From: Acanthacorydalis orientalis | Lineage: Eukaryota > Arthropoda > Insecta > Megaloptera > Corydalidae | Assembly: GCA_034766995.1 (NCBI GenBank) | Contig: CM068320.1 | Span: forward strand, 12,526,687 to 12,590,686 | Length of the DNA stretch: 64,000 nucleotides | Direction: 5' to 3' | In this document: piece by piece, positions 1 through 12,178 of the stretch | How the letters are laid out: each line of letters begins with the position of its first letter | Numbering within the stretch: position 1 is the first letter of the stretch | Notes under the pieces: model-generated | Database searches by the model: none | What the model was told of the DNA's origin: nothing | Seen by the model: only the letters and a program-made list of their open reading frames with translations | Made by a program: the position numbers and the translations under genes

Positions 1-1152
1 GACTAACTTTGTACTTTATTTTTGTCTGAAACATTAGAGTCTAGTATATGTGTCTTTGAGTGTACAATTCAACAAAGTGTATTACTGCTCTATATTATTC
101 AAGTGGGTTGATCTAATTCTCTGTGTTCATATAGTTACTAGATTTGAAAAAAAATTCACTTCTAACTCATTTGTAATTCAAGACAGGTAATGTTTTACAT
201 AGTAAATAGTACGTAGACTACTGTTTAATTAGAATTGTTTTAAGTGTACAAGTCTAATAATGAAATTAATTAAAACAATTTTTATAGCAAATACAAGAAA
301 TGCAGAAGAAAAATAAAGGAAAACTTATGTACAATTGAAAGAAAAGACTTTAGAATTTAATTTTAAAATTCTTCTATCGGCGCTTAAAACCTTGAACTGT
401 TGTTTTCTTGCATCTTTATTATTTATATATTGTAGTGGATAATTTATATTATGTGCTAGTAGTCTTCACTTCATGAGATACGCATAGCTCATGTTCATTT
501 TTATATTTTTTAAATTTATTATTATGTTTGCAACTTCTGTTTATTATCATTTTTATTTTATTTTTTCCATCTCTTCTTATTTCTATTATGTTTATTTATA
601 CTTCTATATCTGGATGGAAAAGATTGAATTATATGTGCAATCATAATTTGTTCCTTTTTGTAAGTAAGGAAAAACAGAAAACTTTAATTATGTTTCCTTG
701 CAAATCGGTGCACCCTTCAATTTAAATATTCCAGTATTTCCGTCAAAATGGACTCTATATAGCTTTATTCTTTTATAACCTTCCTTGATGAATTATACTT
801 GCGAATAAGTTAATTAGTTCAAATAAGTATTTTTAGTATGATTACTCATTTTTTTTATTTTTTTTAAAAATTAGTCTTCGAGAAATAAATGTATTAAACT
901 TATATTTACTTTATCGTGATTCTTTTTGAGATATATTTTTAAATTCGTATCCTTTTATTCATTATTATTTTTTATCTTGTGTGCCGTGTTTGTGAAAATA
1001 AGAATATAGTTAGAAAAATTTCGTAGCTAAGAATTTTGATTTTATTATTTTTTACTTGAGTCAGTTGAACACTTTCAAAGTTTCTATCAAATAATTTTAT
1101 TATAGTTACATCTTTTTACACTGCTTTTTCATGTTAATAACCTTAATGTGTT

Positions 1153-1154
<2 letters not shown>
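1..1154. other. AT-rich DNA, nothing recognised
   Basis: The longest open frame here (528-725, 65 codons) is T-rich, hydrophobic and low in complexity, with no family resemblance. No RNA gene, terminal repeats or transposase remnant is visible. Confidence 0.6.

Positions 1155-1210
<56 letters not shown>
1155..1210. repeat. (TA)28 microsatellite
   Basis: Uninterrupted TA dinucleotide array ending about 50 bp before a mariner derivative. Confidence 0.95.
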
Positions 1211-1214
<4 letters not shown>

Positions 1215-1260
1215 GTAGATTTTTATATTACACTATTACTCTTTTTGTATAGGTAATGTA

Positions 1261-1827
1261 TTAGATTGGTAGAGAAATAATTGTAGTTTTTGTTTTCTGA
1301 AATCTAACATATGTTTTTTCAATGAGAGTGTCATTTGACATCGTGTTTATGTTAATATCATTTTAAAATCCATTTTTTGGTCTGTATTTTTGTAACATCG
1401 ACTTTGGTCTTATTATCAATTTTGCTTCAAATTGGACTATTGAAATAAAGATGGAAAAGAAGCAAATAAGAGCAATTTTTGTATGAGTTCAAAACGGGAG
1501 ATAAAGCAACAGAAACTGTTCGTAAAATAAACGATGCTTTTGGCGTGGTTACTGTTAAGAAACATATGGTGCAATGGTGGTTCTAAAAATTTTGTTCTGG
1601 GGACAAGAGCTTTGAAGATGAAGGTCACGCTTGTCCTTCAGTTCGTACTGACCAACTGAAGGCATTAGTTGAATCAGAATCACATACAATTCGAGAGTTT
1701 ACACAAAAGTTAGGCGTTAGTCATCCAACAGTTCTGAGTCATTTAAAACAACTAGGAAAATCAGAAAAAAGAAAAATGTATATAAATTTGAATATTATAA
1801 ATCATAATTATTTTTCTAACAACCTAA
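1261..1827 (+). mobile_element. Deleted cecropia-type mariner derivative (copy 1)
   Basis: A 567 bp element flanked by TA on both sides (1259-1260, 1828-1829). The 5' end TTAGATTGGTAGAGAAATAA and the 3' end ending in ACAACCTAA are imperfect inverted repeats resembling the TTAGGTTGGTGCAAAAGTAA ends of Hsmar1/MADE1 mariners. The inside encodes only the N-terminal part of a mariner transposase: a start near 1452, then a degraded paired helix-turn-helix region (VQWWF, GDKSFEDE-like, DQLKALVESE, GVSHPTVLSHLKQLGK). The frame carries a stop inside the WF-K-F motif. The element then jumps straight to the 3' terminal repeat, so the whole DD34D catalytic domain is absent. The same architecture recurs at 33831, 48402, 53600 and 55211, so this is a non-autonomous family rather than a chance break. 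Confidence 0.85.
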
Positions 1828-1893
1828 TATTTAATTTTGTGTTTCAAGAAGTGTATTTGATTGGATTTTGTGAGCAATTTTTTGTAAAAAATT
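1828..1893 (+). repeat. Tail shared with another mariner-derivative copy
   Basis: Just outside the 3' terminal repeat, a block containing TTTCAAGAAGTGTATTTGAT and GGATTTTGTGAGCAATTT recurs, reverse-complemented, inside the element at 33831-34493, where it sits between two terminal-repeat-like stretches. Either the element had a longer 3' version or an old insertion preceded amplification. Confidence 0.7.
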
Positions 1894-1900
1894 GATCGTG

Positions 1901-1905
1901 TATAT

Positions 1906-1938
<33 letters not shown>

Positions 1939-2025
1939 TATATAATACATATATATATATATATATAATACATATATATATATAATACATATATAACATA
2001 TATATTATATATATATATATATATT

Positions 2026-2075
<50 letters not shown>
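1901..2075. repeat. Interrupted (TA)n microsatellite
   Basis: About 175 bp of TA repeat broken by AATA, ACATA and TTTA interruptions in the left part, with a pure run at the right end. Confidence 0.95.
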
Positions 2076-2077
<2 letters not shown>

Positions 2078-2676
2078 AGTAACTCATTTGTATAGATTAA
2101 TGAATAAGTAAGTTTTCAAGAAATGAATGAAAATTATAATAGCTTGTTAATTCAAAAAATAATTTTAGCAGCCAGACATTGTTTTTATTAAAGAAGATTA
2201 TTTAAATGTAAAATATATGATACAATCAATAGATTTGAATTTAGATACTAATTTTGTTTACTAAATATATAATTTTAGTCTGAAATATATAGTGACGTAC
2301 ATATTTGAATATGTAACATAGCTCCTATCTTAGATTGTTTTTTTGTTGTCAACTATGTAATATAATACTGACTACATCTACTTGTATGCAGGTTAGTGCA
2401 TATTATCTAGTATACATTTATACCACTCTAAAATTCACACCACCAGACTTTGAGCCAATTTGAACAATAATATATTAACGTTACTGTCAATTAATTACAA
2501 GTATTAAAATGTATTTTTATACGTTTTTAAATATTTACTATAATTGTTAAATATTTAAATAGTAATGAGAAAGTATTATATTTAAATAATAGAAATGAAT
2601 TAGTTTCTAGCTGAAAAAGTTGCTTTTTTTAGATTCATAGCGATTGATGGTAAATACTATTTTTATGGATAAATAT

Positions 2677-2680
<4 letters not shown>
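2076..2680. other. AT-rich DNA, nothing recognised
   Basis: No open frame of note, no terminal repeats and no similarity to other parts of the window noticed. Confidence 0.6.

Positions 2681-2740
<60 letters not shown>
2681..2740. repeat. (TA)30 microsatellite
   Basis: Pure TA array of 60 bp. Confidence 0.95.
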
Positions 2741-2742
<2 letters not shown>

Positions 2743-3027
2743 TTGTAAAGAATATTGATGTAAAAGATCGATAAGGTGTACAAAATTAATGGTAGAGTAC
2801 AAAACCAATTTTCGAAGGGTATGATCGTTATCATATATGATGGTTGACGCCAAAGATAAAGGACCTCGCCAACGCAATAGGGTACCCGTAATAGTCAGTC
2901 CTTACAAGCAAACAACCACACCATTTGTTCGTGGCCTGTGTCATTTATCTGCATATTTTTATATATTAATAAACCTTTAGTTCACTTAAAATCACGTCTC
3001 GTTATTTAATGTCCAATTCCCTCTCAT

Positions 3028-3030
<3 letters not shown>
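2741..3030. other. Unclassified relic, possibly LTR-derived
   Basis: This block is clearly richer in G+C and less repetitive than its surroundings and lies exactly between two (TA)n arrays. It contains an AATAAA-type signal (near 2966-2975) followed by a pyrimidine-rich tail (CCAATTCCCTCTC). That arrangement fits the 3' end of a transcribed element, such as an LTR R/U5 region or a SINE/LINE tail. No coding frame or matching partner repeat was found in the window, so the class is a guess. Confidence 0.3.

Positions 3031-3036
<6 letters not shown>

Positions 3037-3097
<61 letters not shown>
3037..3097. repeat. (TA)30 microsatellite
   Basis: Pure TA array preceded by CATACATACATG. Confidence 0.95.
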
Positions 3098-3100
<3 letters not shown>

Positions 3101-3805
3101 CCTTTAAGATTTCATATCTTTTTTTATTGGACGATTGGCATGTAATATTATATAAATTATATTTTTTCTCTCAGTATAATTTTTTGATATTGTTTTTATT
3201 ATTATTTTATATAATGCGAACTAAAGTAACTAAATTTATTATTTAAATGTTCTACCAGGACACATTAATTAATTTTGATTATATATCATAACTGTAAGAA
3301 AAAATATCATATTGTGTTGTGTTCATGTGTACCTGTTGTTGTTCTATGCGAATTATATAAGTCACGTGTAGGTTCGTTTCTTATGTGATTGTTTCTGATT
3401 TTTGTCATCTTTAGGTTGATGTATAAATTGTTTTGATTTTAGTGCTAATTTTATCATTTAATAAGTTATTTTGATTGGATTTATGAGATGCTTAGATTTT
3501 CCAATAAATTAAATTTCTTTCATTTTGTACATTATTTACATTAATCCTTCAGTTTTTCCGAACAGTGTCCAGACATCAGTATATTTTGCAGAATGTGAGT
3601 TGTTTTTAGTATATCTGATACAGTTTGTATTCTTTAAAATGTTTGCCATGTCTATATTTCCCAGCAGGGTTTAAATTTTAGCTTCTATGTTCCACTATTG
3701 TTATGATTTTATTGGAAATGATTGTTTTGATGTTCTTTTTTTATTTCAATGAATGATTTTTTTTTACTAACGCCATAAATTGTTTTCTAATTAAAGATGT
3801 ATAAT
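3098..3805. other. AT-rich DNA, nothing recognised
   Basis: T-rich sequence without recognisable genes or terminal repeats. Confidence 0.55.
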
Positions 3806-4040
3806 AATTAATGATTATTTTTGATTGTTGCCCAAGCATATTTCGATAACGATATCATCTTCTGGTACAGAAATCTGCTACAGAAAAAAATTTTATTCGT
3901 CGTTCTTAGAATGATGGTATCGCAATCGAATGAGCATAAAAAACACTGAAAAATAATCAATAATTATTGAACATTTTTAATCAGAAAATTTTTAAGGTTT
4001 CTGAAAGGAATGAAAAATTCATTTGTGAAATTGTATTTAT
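3806..4040. repeat. Foldback (inverted-repeat) element, diverged copy
   Basis: The left part (TGATTATTTTTGATTGTTG, ATTTCGATAACGATATCATC) is matched in reverse complement by the right part (AATAATCAATAATTATTGAA and GATGGTATCGCAATCGAATG), giving arms of roughly 50 bp or more around a short centre. The outer stretch ATTGAACATTTTTAATCAGA is shared with the better preserved foldback at 22752-22998. No protein is encoded. Confidence 0.6.
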
Positions 4041-5308
4041 CCTCAGTAGCAGAAATATATCGTATTTTTTCTGATGTCTGTGTTGAAATAAAAATCTACC
4101 TGACCGTAAGAAAAGTCAAAACCGTTCGTAGAAGAAACGAATTCGCACGTGACTTGTACGATTCACATAGAATAATAAGTAAGAAGAGTCAATGTTTTCA
4201 ACAGAATGTGTAAAAGGAAAACAGAAAAAATAAATGAATAATCAATAAATATACTAAAAAATAAATTAATTAACAATTAATAAATAAATAATAAATACAT
4301 TAAAATTAATAATTAAAATTACTATAAAATAGTATAAAAAGAATGAGTTGTTTATTATTCTCGAGATACAACGAATCTAAAATTTTTCATGTCAGGTCAC
4401 TGACTTCAACCGATAGAATACATTACATAATATCAGAATTTTTAAATTGGAAAGATTTTAGATTTGGAAAATTATAATAACAATTAGTATTTTTATTTAA
4501 AAATCGTCTATTAACAGTCAACATCATTATCAGTCCAGTGAATTATTAGAAAGCTACTAACTCTATAAAAAAATAAAATGTATATTGTCTTATTTTAGGG
4601 GTTGATAATTTTACTGCAAAATAATTTAACATAAATCAGATGAAGTATAGAAATACCTTTTATGGTATCTTTGTAAATTTTTAATAGAATCCAATATCAT
4701 TATTGTCTATTTATACATGTGTTCCTAGAATCATTAATAATTTAAACATGTGGGTGGAATGAAGTCAGCAAATACCGTATATCATGGCATATGAGGCGAT
4801 TTATGTATGAGAAGAGGTCGAAATTTTAAGATAAAATTTATATATTTATCATATATCAGTCGTATAAAACGATCTTAAATTGAAGACCTCTTTCACGTGT
4901 TATAATACAATTTTATGTCTAAAATCAAAGTTAAGGAAATTAAATTTTTCGATTTAAAATTTCAAGAATTAAATTCGAGGAATCCCCTTGTTTTGACATA
5001 CTGTGTATTAAAACATCGTGCACTGCTTGTATCTAGAAGGCTTTGGCACTACTCATGTATAAAAATCATGCGAAAATTATTCTTTTTTTAAATAAAGAAT
5101 TTAATTTCTATTTAGGTACAATAAATTTTTTGTGTTATTTTAAAATTTCTGTTTTGCATCGGAGACATAAGACGATTCATTATTTTTTGAATACTTTTTG
5201 GGTTTTAAAGGTTGTTTTATACTCCTAGATATACGGTATACAAGTCTAACTAGAGAAAGTGTGACAGTTTGATTCGAACAGCATATTGAAACATTTTGAC
5301 GATATTAT
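4041..5308. other. AT-rich DNA, nothing recognised
   Basis: Short open frames (4010-4213, 5043-5228) have no recognisable motifs. No repeats or RNA genes seen. Confidence 0.55.
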
Positions 5309-6969
5309 TTAACACTAGAACTACCACACCAGTCAAAATGATTGGTTTTAAAATTTTATTTTAAAATTCCTACTTCATGTTACATTTTTTTTTCGCAGAA
5401 ATGTCGTGATTTTTGTATCGATAACTAAGGAAATAGTATAATGAATTTTATTTTTATTTTTTTTATTCAAATCTAAAATAATTTTGTATCATGGCTACTT
5501 ATACCAATACCAGTCAAAATGATTTCTACCTGTAAAAGTGTCTTGCAATCTGTTTACTGAAAACGAATTAACCAGTTTACTCGTTTTGTATAACTTCTCA
5601 CACGTCCTTAGAATTTTTATTGTGTATCATTCAGTATGATGGTGAAAATTATCAGGAAAATTCCGGATCGATCATGATGGTAATACAAAACTAATGCATT
5701 CATTCGAAAACATATTTAGTCGTTCATTTAGATCTGGAAACGTAGAATGTGTATTGAAGTTTTTGTTGAATGTTGCACTCATATTATACAATATAATAAA
5801 AAAATAATTATATAAATTATAATAAACGACATATTATATCAATTAGTGTGAGGTGAGAAAAATCAATACAAATATAAATTTTATGTAATCACTAGTTTTA
5901 TTTTATTTTTATAAGTCCTGAAAATAGCAAAATGATTGAAAATCTCTGAATTATTAGAAAAACTGAATGATATACTCTAATGGAATGTTGAACGCTGGAA
6001 GATGATGAACTCTATGACAGTGAAGGTGAACTAGAAGAAATTGAAAATGAACTATGCAGTATTCACGATGAACTTTTTGATAGTGAGGATGGTGGTAATG
6101 AGCTTTTAGACGAAAAAAAATGCTCAGGAGTCCTCAGAAAGGGATAGTGAATTTGAAAATATTTTGAATTTACGTAGAAGAAGATGTACTCGAGTGCTTT
6201 CAAGTTCTGAAGATGAAAATGAAAGTGTATTACAAGATCGTGAAAATGAAATTTCTGTAGACGGAACCAGTTGGGAAAAAATACAAGAAGGGTCTAATCC
6301 TGGAAGATTATCACTTCATGATATTTTCAAAGACGTACCCGGTCCAACGGGATATGTCAAAAAAATATTATGAAAGGTGAATTTATGTTTGAACTAGCGG
6401 ATGAACTTGCAACTGAAAATGCCGTTGAAAATGTAAAACCAGGGATGGAATCACGAGAAGCTAATGTACAAACAACTTCAAAGAGCTCACTTTGTTCACG
6501 CAAATGGTGTCAAATAGGGTACTGTAATAATAATAAGACTACCGCCATCTGTAATATCTGTAAAAAATATGTATGCGGAAAATACACTCAAAAGAAAAAC
6601 TACGTTTGTAAAAAAATTGCGAATTATAACTTTTTATACCCAATAATTTATTTAAATTATAAGAATAACTTAACTTTTAAATGAAAATTTATTTGATTTT
6701 ACCAAAGCACATATTCTTTATTATACTTATTATTCTTATTGATGTGTAAGTGATAAAATGTGCCAATCCTCATTTAGGGACCATGGTCTCAAATCGGTTA
6801 ATATGTAATACCAAAAATGTACTACATAACAATGAATTCCGTTTGTAAGAAACTAACAAGTCAACAAATATAAAAGTATTCTATTATTATGAATTTTTTA
6901 AAGATCAGTCATTTTGACTGGTTTTGGTAGAAATAGCTTCGTTTTAACTGTCGGTAGTTCTAGTGTTAA
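5309..6969 (+). mobile_element. piggyBac-family transposon, internally deleted
   Basis: The element is bounded by TTAA at both ends (5309-5312 and 6966-6969), the target-site duplication specific to piggyBac. The terminal inverted repeats pair CACTAGAACTACC on the left with GGTAGTTCTAGTG on the right. Inside each end lies CCAGTCAAAATGATT or its complement, with a further subterminal copy near 5509. The 1653 bp between the TTAA sites is shorter than typical autonomous piggyBac elements (about 2.4 kb). It encodes only the two ends of the transposase (6000-6684), so the element needs a helper. Both TTAA sites are intact, so it was not destroyed by imprecise excision. Confidence 0.9.
6164..6684 (+). 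pseudogene. piggyBac transposase, N- and C-terminal ends only
   Basis: Two overlapping open frames remain. The first (6164-6373, 69 aa; acidic coding continues upstream to about 6000 with frame breaks) is rich in Asp, Glu and Ser. It ends with SLHDIFKDVPGPTGYVKK, matching the segment just before the DDE_Tnp_1_7 catalytic domain of piggyBac transposases. The second (6370-6684, 104 aa) begins with EFMFELADEL, the segment after the catalytic domain. It continues with a C-terminal cysteine-rich zinc-binding domain (CSRKWCQIGYC, CNICKKYVCGKYT, YVCKK). The catalytic core between them is missing, with the junction near 6365-6375. Neither frame can catalyse transposition; the C-terminal domain normally binds the element's ends. 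Confidence 0.85.
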
Positions 6970-7464
6970 CTAGAAACATGTATATGAAACAGTTTATTTT
7001 TGAATTAGTTGGTTTTATTTCTGTTCTTGGATTTTCATTAAGATAATCGGACATAATGCGTAAAATTGTGAACACTTTTTTATATATTTGCAAAAGGTTG
7101 ATATTTGATAGTGTATTTTGTATGTAAAAAAATATATTTCAGTGGATTAAATGAATGGAATGTACAATAGAATTGTAACTTTTTTATAGTTTCTTTATAT
7201 ATTTGGAACAGATGGTTGTAGCAAAGTGAAAAAAAATTAAAGATTTATTCTGTAGTCTATATTTTTTTCCTGTTTTTGTTCGTCTACAAGAAGAATAGTA
7301 TTTATATACTCGTATCTATAATCTCTAGATTTTATTTGTATGATATTCTTGATAAAATGATAAAAAAATAATAGATAATAATAAATCTTTAAGCAAGATT
7401 TGCAAACATATAATTTTCAATTTTTATATATATTTTCGTAGATAGTTGTAAACAGATTCACATA

Positions 7465-7468
<4 letters not shown>
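6970..7468. other. AT-rich DNA, nothing recognised
   Basis: No coding, RNA or terminal-repeat signal seen. Confidence 0.55.

Positions 7469-7499
<31 letters not shown>
7469..7499. repeat. (AT)15 microsatellite
   Basis: Pure AT array followed by ACATACATACAC. Confidence 0.9.
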
Positions 7500-7503
<4 letters not shown>

Positions 7504-7561
7504 CATACACATGTTTTAAAAAAGTTTATTTAACAGTGGATCAAAAGAGGATATTGATGAT

Positions 7562-7563
7562 TA

Positions 7564-7648
<85 letters not shown>

Positions 7649-7650
7649 AT
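7562..7650. repeat. (TATATG)n hexamer array passing into (TA)n
   Basis: About eleven tandem TATATG hexamers followed by a pure TA run. The similar block at 26845-26910 has the same structure. Confidence 0.95.
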
Positions 7651-8139
7651 CCATTTCTATAAATATTTCAAAGCAGGTAAAATATGTGTGCAAGTAAAAG
7701 TGGGTATAGGAAAAATACATTGTCATGCAATATTATAAATTAGGGTGAAAGTGTTTGAGATAATTATTAGCATATTTGATAATTAAATTCTATTAGTATT
7801 GGAGGTTTCATACCTTGTTTTATTATCATCATATGAATATTAAATTACTTTACATGGTTGATAGTATTATAACCTAATTATATTTAATTATAATTCTGTG
7901 TTTACATTGTTACTAATTTTTTCAGTAAGAAAATATATTCAGAAATTCCTATTAATTTAAAAAATATCTATGAATTTTCTGTGATATAAATGTAAAAGAT
8001 ATATATATAGGTGATTTAACTTAGACTTCCACACAAAAGTATTAAAAAAACACAAAAATTAAAAAAAAACATGTCAGCTCACATTTAGTATTTAATTCAA
8101 TTGTATTTTAGTATTTAATTTAACTACAATATATATAAA
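7651..8139. other. AT-rich DNA, nothing recognised
   Basis: No features recognised; adjoins the 3' end of the LINE fragment. Confidence 0.55.
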
Positions 8140-8967
8140 CGGATTGTTTACGGGTGTCGCCGCTTCTCCGTCCCCAATTTCAAATTCCTTCTGTCATAGC
8201 ACATTTCTTCATCTAGGTTTCTTGTTTCCATTGCCTCGTCCACGTCGTCTCTCTAACTTCTTCTTGGTCGTCCTCTCTTTCTCCTTTCTGGTGGTATCCA
8301 CTCTAATATCCTCCTTGGCCATCTCACTTCGTCCATTCTTTTTGTGTGTCCGAACCATGTCAGTTGTTTCTTCTCATTATCGTCAATGATATCTCCTCCA
8401 GTATTCATTTCCCTTCTAATGTCTGCATTTCTGACTCTTTCAAGTCTCCATCTTCAGCTTCTTCTTTTAGAAAGTCCATCTCTGTGGCTAGTAGTTTTTT
8501 TCTATGTGATTCATTTAGATCCCATACTTCTGAGCCATATATTACGATACTTTGGACAATTGTTTTGTACAGTTGAAGCTTTGTTGTTTTTCTAATATTT
8601 CTTTCCCATAGTAGTGGGTTGAGCCTATGGTCTTTCTGCCTTTGGTAATTCTTTTTTAAATTTCCTCTCTACTCGTTTCTGGTTTATTAAAAATTACTCC
8701 TAAGTACTTGGCTTTATTGACGCCTTTTCATATATCATTTTTCAGTGGTAGATTTCCGCAGTCATCATTTCCAACTACTAGATATTCGCATTTATTAAGA
8801 TTTATTTTAAGACCTGCTTTTCCTTATTCTTCACACAGCTTTCTGACTATATAGCTGAGATCTTGTTCGTCTTCCGCAAGCACCACCTGATCGTCAGCAA
8901 AATAAAGGGTATATAAATTGTCGTCTCTCACCTGAAGTCCCATATTCTTACATTTATGAACCCACCC
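8140..8967 (-). pseudogene. Non-LTR retrotransposon reverse transcriptase, 5'-truncated
   Basis: Read on the minus strand, this encodes the last part of a LINE ORF2. It opens in the palm domain with LYFADDQVVLAED; the catalytic YFADD codons lie at 8890-8904. It continues through LSYIVRKLCEE, GLKINLNKCEYLVVG (the template-grip region), NKAKYLGVIF, the thumb region and IYGSEVWDLNESH / LLATEMDF. It ends with LTWFGHTKRMDEVRWPRRIL and PERKRGRPRRSWRRDVDEAM, typical of arthropod endonuclease/reverse-transcriptase LINEs. Several in-frame stops and at least one frameshift (near 8560) make it inactive. The 5' half, with the endonuclease and fingers, is missing, as usual for 5'-truncated insertions. The 3' end lies near 8140. 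It lacks a clear poly(A) tail, so the exact boundary is uncertain. Confidence 0.85.
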
Positions 8968-10456
8968 TTTAAGGGATTGATCTAAGTATAATTTAATTTT
9001 AAATAAAAAGCTAAAATACCCAGTAGAAAAATTATTGAACTAAAATACAATATAAAAAATAAAATGACTTTTCTTAATCCTTGTACCCCCTTTGAATACT
9101 TCTATGTGAAAGTCTAAGGGTAAATCACTTATATTTAGATATATTTAATGCAACAAATTTGTCGGAGTTTTTTAACACAGGCTTATTATATTATATTTTA
9201 AGAACTATAATGAAAATAGTGAATATTCTAACAAATATATAAAACACAATTAAAAGACAGAAAATATACTTTTTCAAAATGAAATGTTACTTTTTGAAAG
9301 TGATATTATAGAGAAATTTACATAATTGTTATGTTTTTTTCTACATTCTTCATTTGATTCAAACAAAAAATGTTGTAAGGTTGCTTTTAATTTTTTCAAA
9401 TAAATTTTATACGCAATTTTTTTTTAATAATATTGACAAAATGAAAGTAAAAAAGACATATCTGTTTTTAAATTCATAATTATTTAGTTTTATTACGGTA
9501 CCATACTACATGTGCTGTATGTGACATATGGTAATTGTGATAATGTATATTTGTGACTAAATGTGTCTTCAGTGTGCTATGATGTATAAAATTCCTCGTT
9601 TATATATATATATATAAAGATACAAATAAACATAACGAACGAAACTGAAAAGAAAATCAAAAATAATACACTGTAAACAAAATATTTTATTGTTTGATTT
9701 ATATGAATTTCCTTTCATATGTAGCTCTATTTTTTAAGTTCAATGAATATCTTTCTCACACATTTTTGCTCTAAAAATTTCCATTTGATGTTGAAATTGT
9801 AAAGATTTTACATTAAGAAATGCGAATATAAATTTAGTAATTTATGTTAATATAAATAACTTGTATCTAAAGTAAAATTCTATTTAAAATCCTATTTGTT
9901 GTAACGATAAACAGAGGTATTTTTAATATGTTTTCCGTGAATTAAAATTTTAAAAAGTGACTTCTGTTACTGACAAAAGAAGTATGGATAAGTATGAGGA
10001 CATATATTAAAATTTGAAATGCAGAAAATTAAAAAAATAAATCTTTTTAAGAATCTCTGTTATAATTAGCTTGATTCCAATATTTATATTTTTTATTTAT
10101 AAATATAGTCGTTAATTTATTTAGATTTTGTAAAATCAAACTATTTTATATGAAATGTAGTTTTTTTTTCGAAAACTACTTTTTAGTTTTTCAATTCTTT
10201 AAAGAATTGTCGCCAGTGTTTGCATATTAAACTATTTTCTTCTATTTTGTACTCATCGTGTTTAAAATATTGAATTATTTTAGTTAACGATCAGTAATTA
10301 ATGACAATTTTTTAAAAGGAGTTGAGTTGTTCATTTATTTTTGTGTTTCATTCCATTGTCGATACTGCATTGAATGCCTTCAAATATTTTAAAATATCTG
10401 TTTTATTAACTCATTGTTTAAAATACAGGAAAAATCAATACATAAGGGGAATTTTT

Positions 10457-10487
<31 letters not shown>

Positions 10488-10928
10488 TATATTACATTAT
10501 TATGTATATTCACTTAGATCCTATCTAGACTTTTTTACTTTTAGACATAATCCTCATTGATCCGGCGGTTATCACAATAATTTCATCATTCTATAGAAGT
10601 TTTTTATTTTCATAACAGTTGTAATACACCTAAAAGTTCATAATTGCTTTATACTATATTATGCCTTTAAATGAATGATTCAGTAATTTGTTTTAATTGA
10701 TCTAGTAACGGTAGCTTTACATCAATTAAAACAAATGAGGGAGAAAATCGTTTATTCTTGTCACCTCACTTTGATTTGCGGTTTTAGTTTGCCTCTCAAA
10801 ACGTAATAATATCTATTACTTTTTACTGCGTTGTTTTTGAACGGAATCAAAACTACTACATAAATACCTCAAAATAATTGGCATTCTTTTCCCGTTCCTT
10901 TATGGTCATCATCATAGAAAGGGATTTA
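8968..10928. other. AT-rich DNA with two short TA tracts
   Basis: Only short (TA)n tracts (9600-9616 and 10463-10488) stand out. No coding or RNA signal recognised. Confidence 0.55.
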
Positions 10929-12178
10929 CGAGGGTCGTTTGATAAGTTTAGTAGATTTCTATGAGATGATTCCGCTATTCATTTGATAACGTCACGACTA
11001 TCAAGTGTCACTTTTCAAACTAGCATACGGGAAATTTCATCCAGAAGCGACGCGTTGTTTTTGTCCTACAGATGCTTGAACGGAGTTATTGTAGCTGTTG
11101 CCACATAAATGAAAAAAAATGAGTTTGATTGATGTAGTGATAAAACATTTTTATTTGAAAAAGTGGACGGCCGCCCAGATCAAAGCGGCGTTGGATGAAG
11201 TTTATAGCGTTGAAGACTGTTTATTTCTGGATAAATGAGTTTAAACGTGGCCAAATATGCACTGAATACGAAACGCGCTCTGGACGTCTAGTTGCACCAC
11301 GACAGATATCGTTGAAAAAATCCATTGTATCGTTATGGAAGACCGTCAAGTAAAAATGCACGAGATTGCTGAGACTGTAGGCATTTCAACTGAAGAAAAG
11401 ACCAATATTCTGTACGAAAAATTGCAAATGAAAAAGTTTTGTGCGTGATGGGTGCCGTGATTGTTGACTATCGGCCAAAAACGCACACGAAAGGATATTT
11501 CAGCCCAGTATTTGCTGATGTTTATTCACAATCCGTAGGATTTTTGTATCGATTCGTCATCATTGATGGAATATAGATCCACCACTGCACATCTGAGTCG
11601 AAGTAACAAACAAAGCAGTTGAGAACGACTGGTAAAAGTGCGCCGAAGAAGGCGAAGACCGTTTTGTCGACTGGAAAAGGCCACTCTTTTTTTGAGATTC
11701 CCAAGGAACAATCCTGATCGACTATTTAAAAAATGGAAAAATTATAATAGGAGCCTATTAAGCAATATTATTGGACCGTTTGAAAGATTGGTGCACAAAA
11801 AAATACACTTTCACCAGGACAACGCGACGTCCCACAAATCGATCGTCGCAGTGACAAAATTGCACGAATAAGGCTTCGAATTGATTCCTCATCCACCCTA
11901 TTCTCCGGATTTGATCCTGTGCGACTTCTTTCTCTTCCCAAATTTGAAAATTTGGCTCGATGGGAAAAAATTATCTTCGAATGAGGATGCCATCGCTACC
12001 GTCAATGCGTATTTTGCAGGTTTTGAGAAAAGCTTCTTTTCCGACGGGATGAAAAATTGTAAACTCGCTGGACGATGTGTACATTCTTCAATGAAGACTA
12101 TGTTGAGAAAAAAAATCGATTTTTTACGAAAAACGGTATGTAACTTGCTTTTTTACCATACTTATTAAACAACGCTCG
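10929..12178 (+). mobile_element. Full-length irritans-like mariner, inactive
   Basis: A 1250 bp element flanked by TA (10927-10928 and 12179-12180). The 5' end CGAGGGTCGTTTGATAAGT is mirrored by the 3' end ACTTATTAAACAACGCTCG with three mismatches. Size and layout match a complete mariner with a single transposase frame, now broken (see the pseudogene inside). Confidence 0.9.
11119..12168 (+). pseudogene. Mariner transposase (irritans-like), frameshifted
   Basis: The start at 11119 opens MSLIDVVIKHFYLKKWTAAQ, then KAALDEVYSVED, the first helix-turn-helix of an irritans-type transposase. The second DNA-binding half (IVMEDRQVKMHEIAETVGIS) follows after frameshifts. The first catalytic Asp region survives as IID-GI-stop-IHH near 11567 (VDETWIHH in relatives), with the Trp codon now a stop. 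The second Asp is in FHQDNATSHKS (about 11815). The third is in PYSPDLILCDFFLFP (about 11920), preceded by a stop at 11869-11871. So the three acidic positions remain but no continuous protein can be made. Confidence 0.88.

Noticed and set aside
2741..3030. Solo LTR
   Set aside because: A polyadenylation-like signal and pyrimidine-rich tail are visible, but no TG...CA ends, target duplication or second copy could be found, so it is listed only as an unclassified relic.
7562..7650. Regularly spaced hexamer array considered as CRISPR or telomeric repeat
   Set aside because: A pure (TATATG)n tandem array without spacers, and not an arthropod telomere motif (TTAGG)n.
8144..8595. Three overlapping plus-strand frames of 76-83 codons
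   Set aside because: The minus strand of the same region is a clear LINE reverse transcriptase C-terminus.
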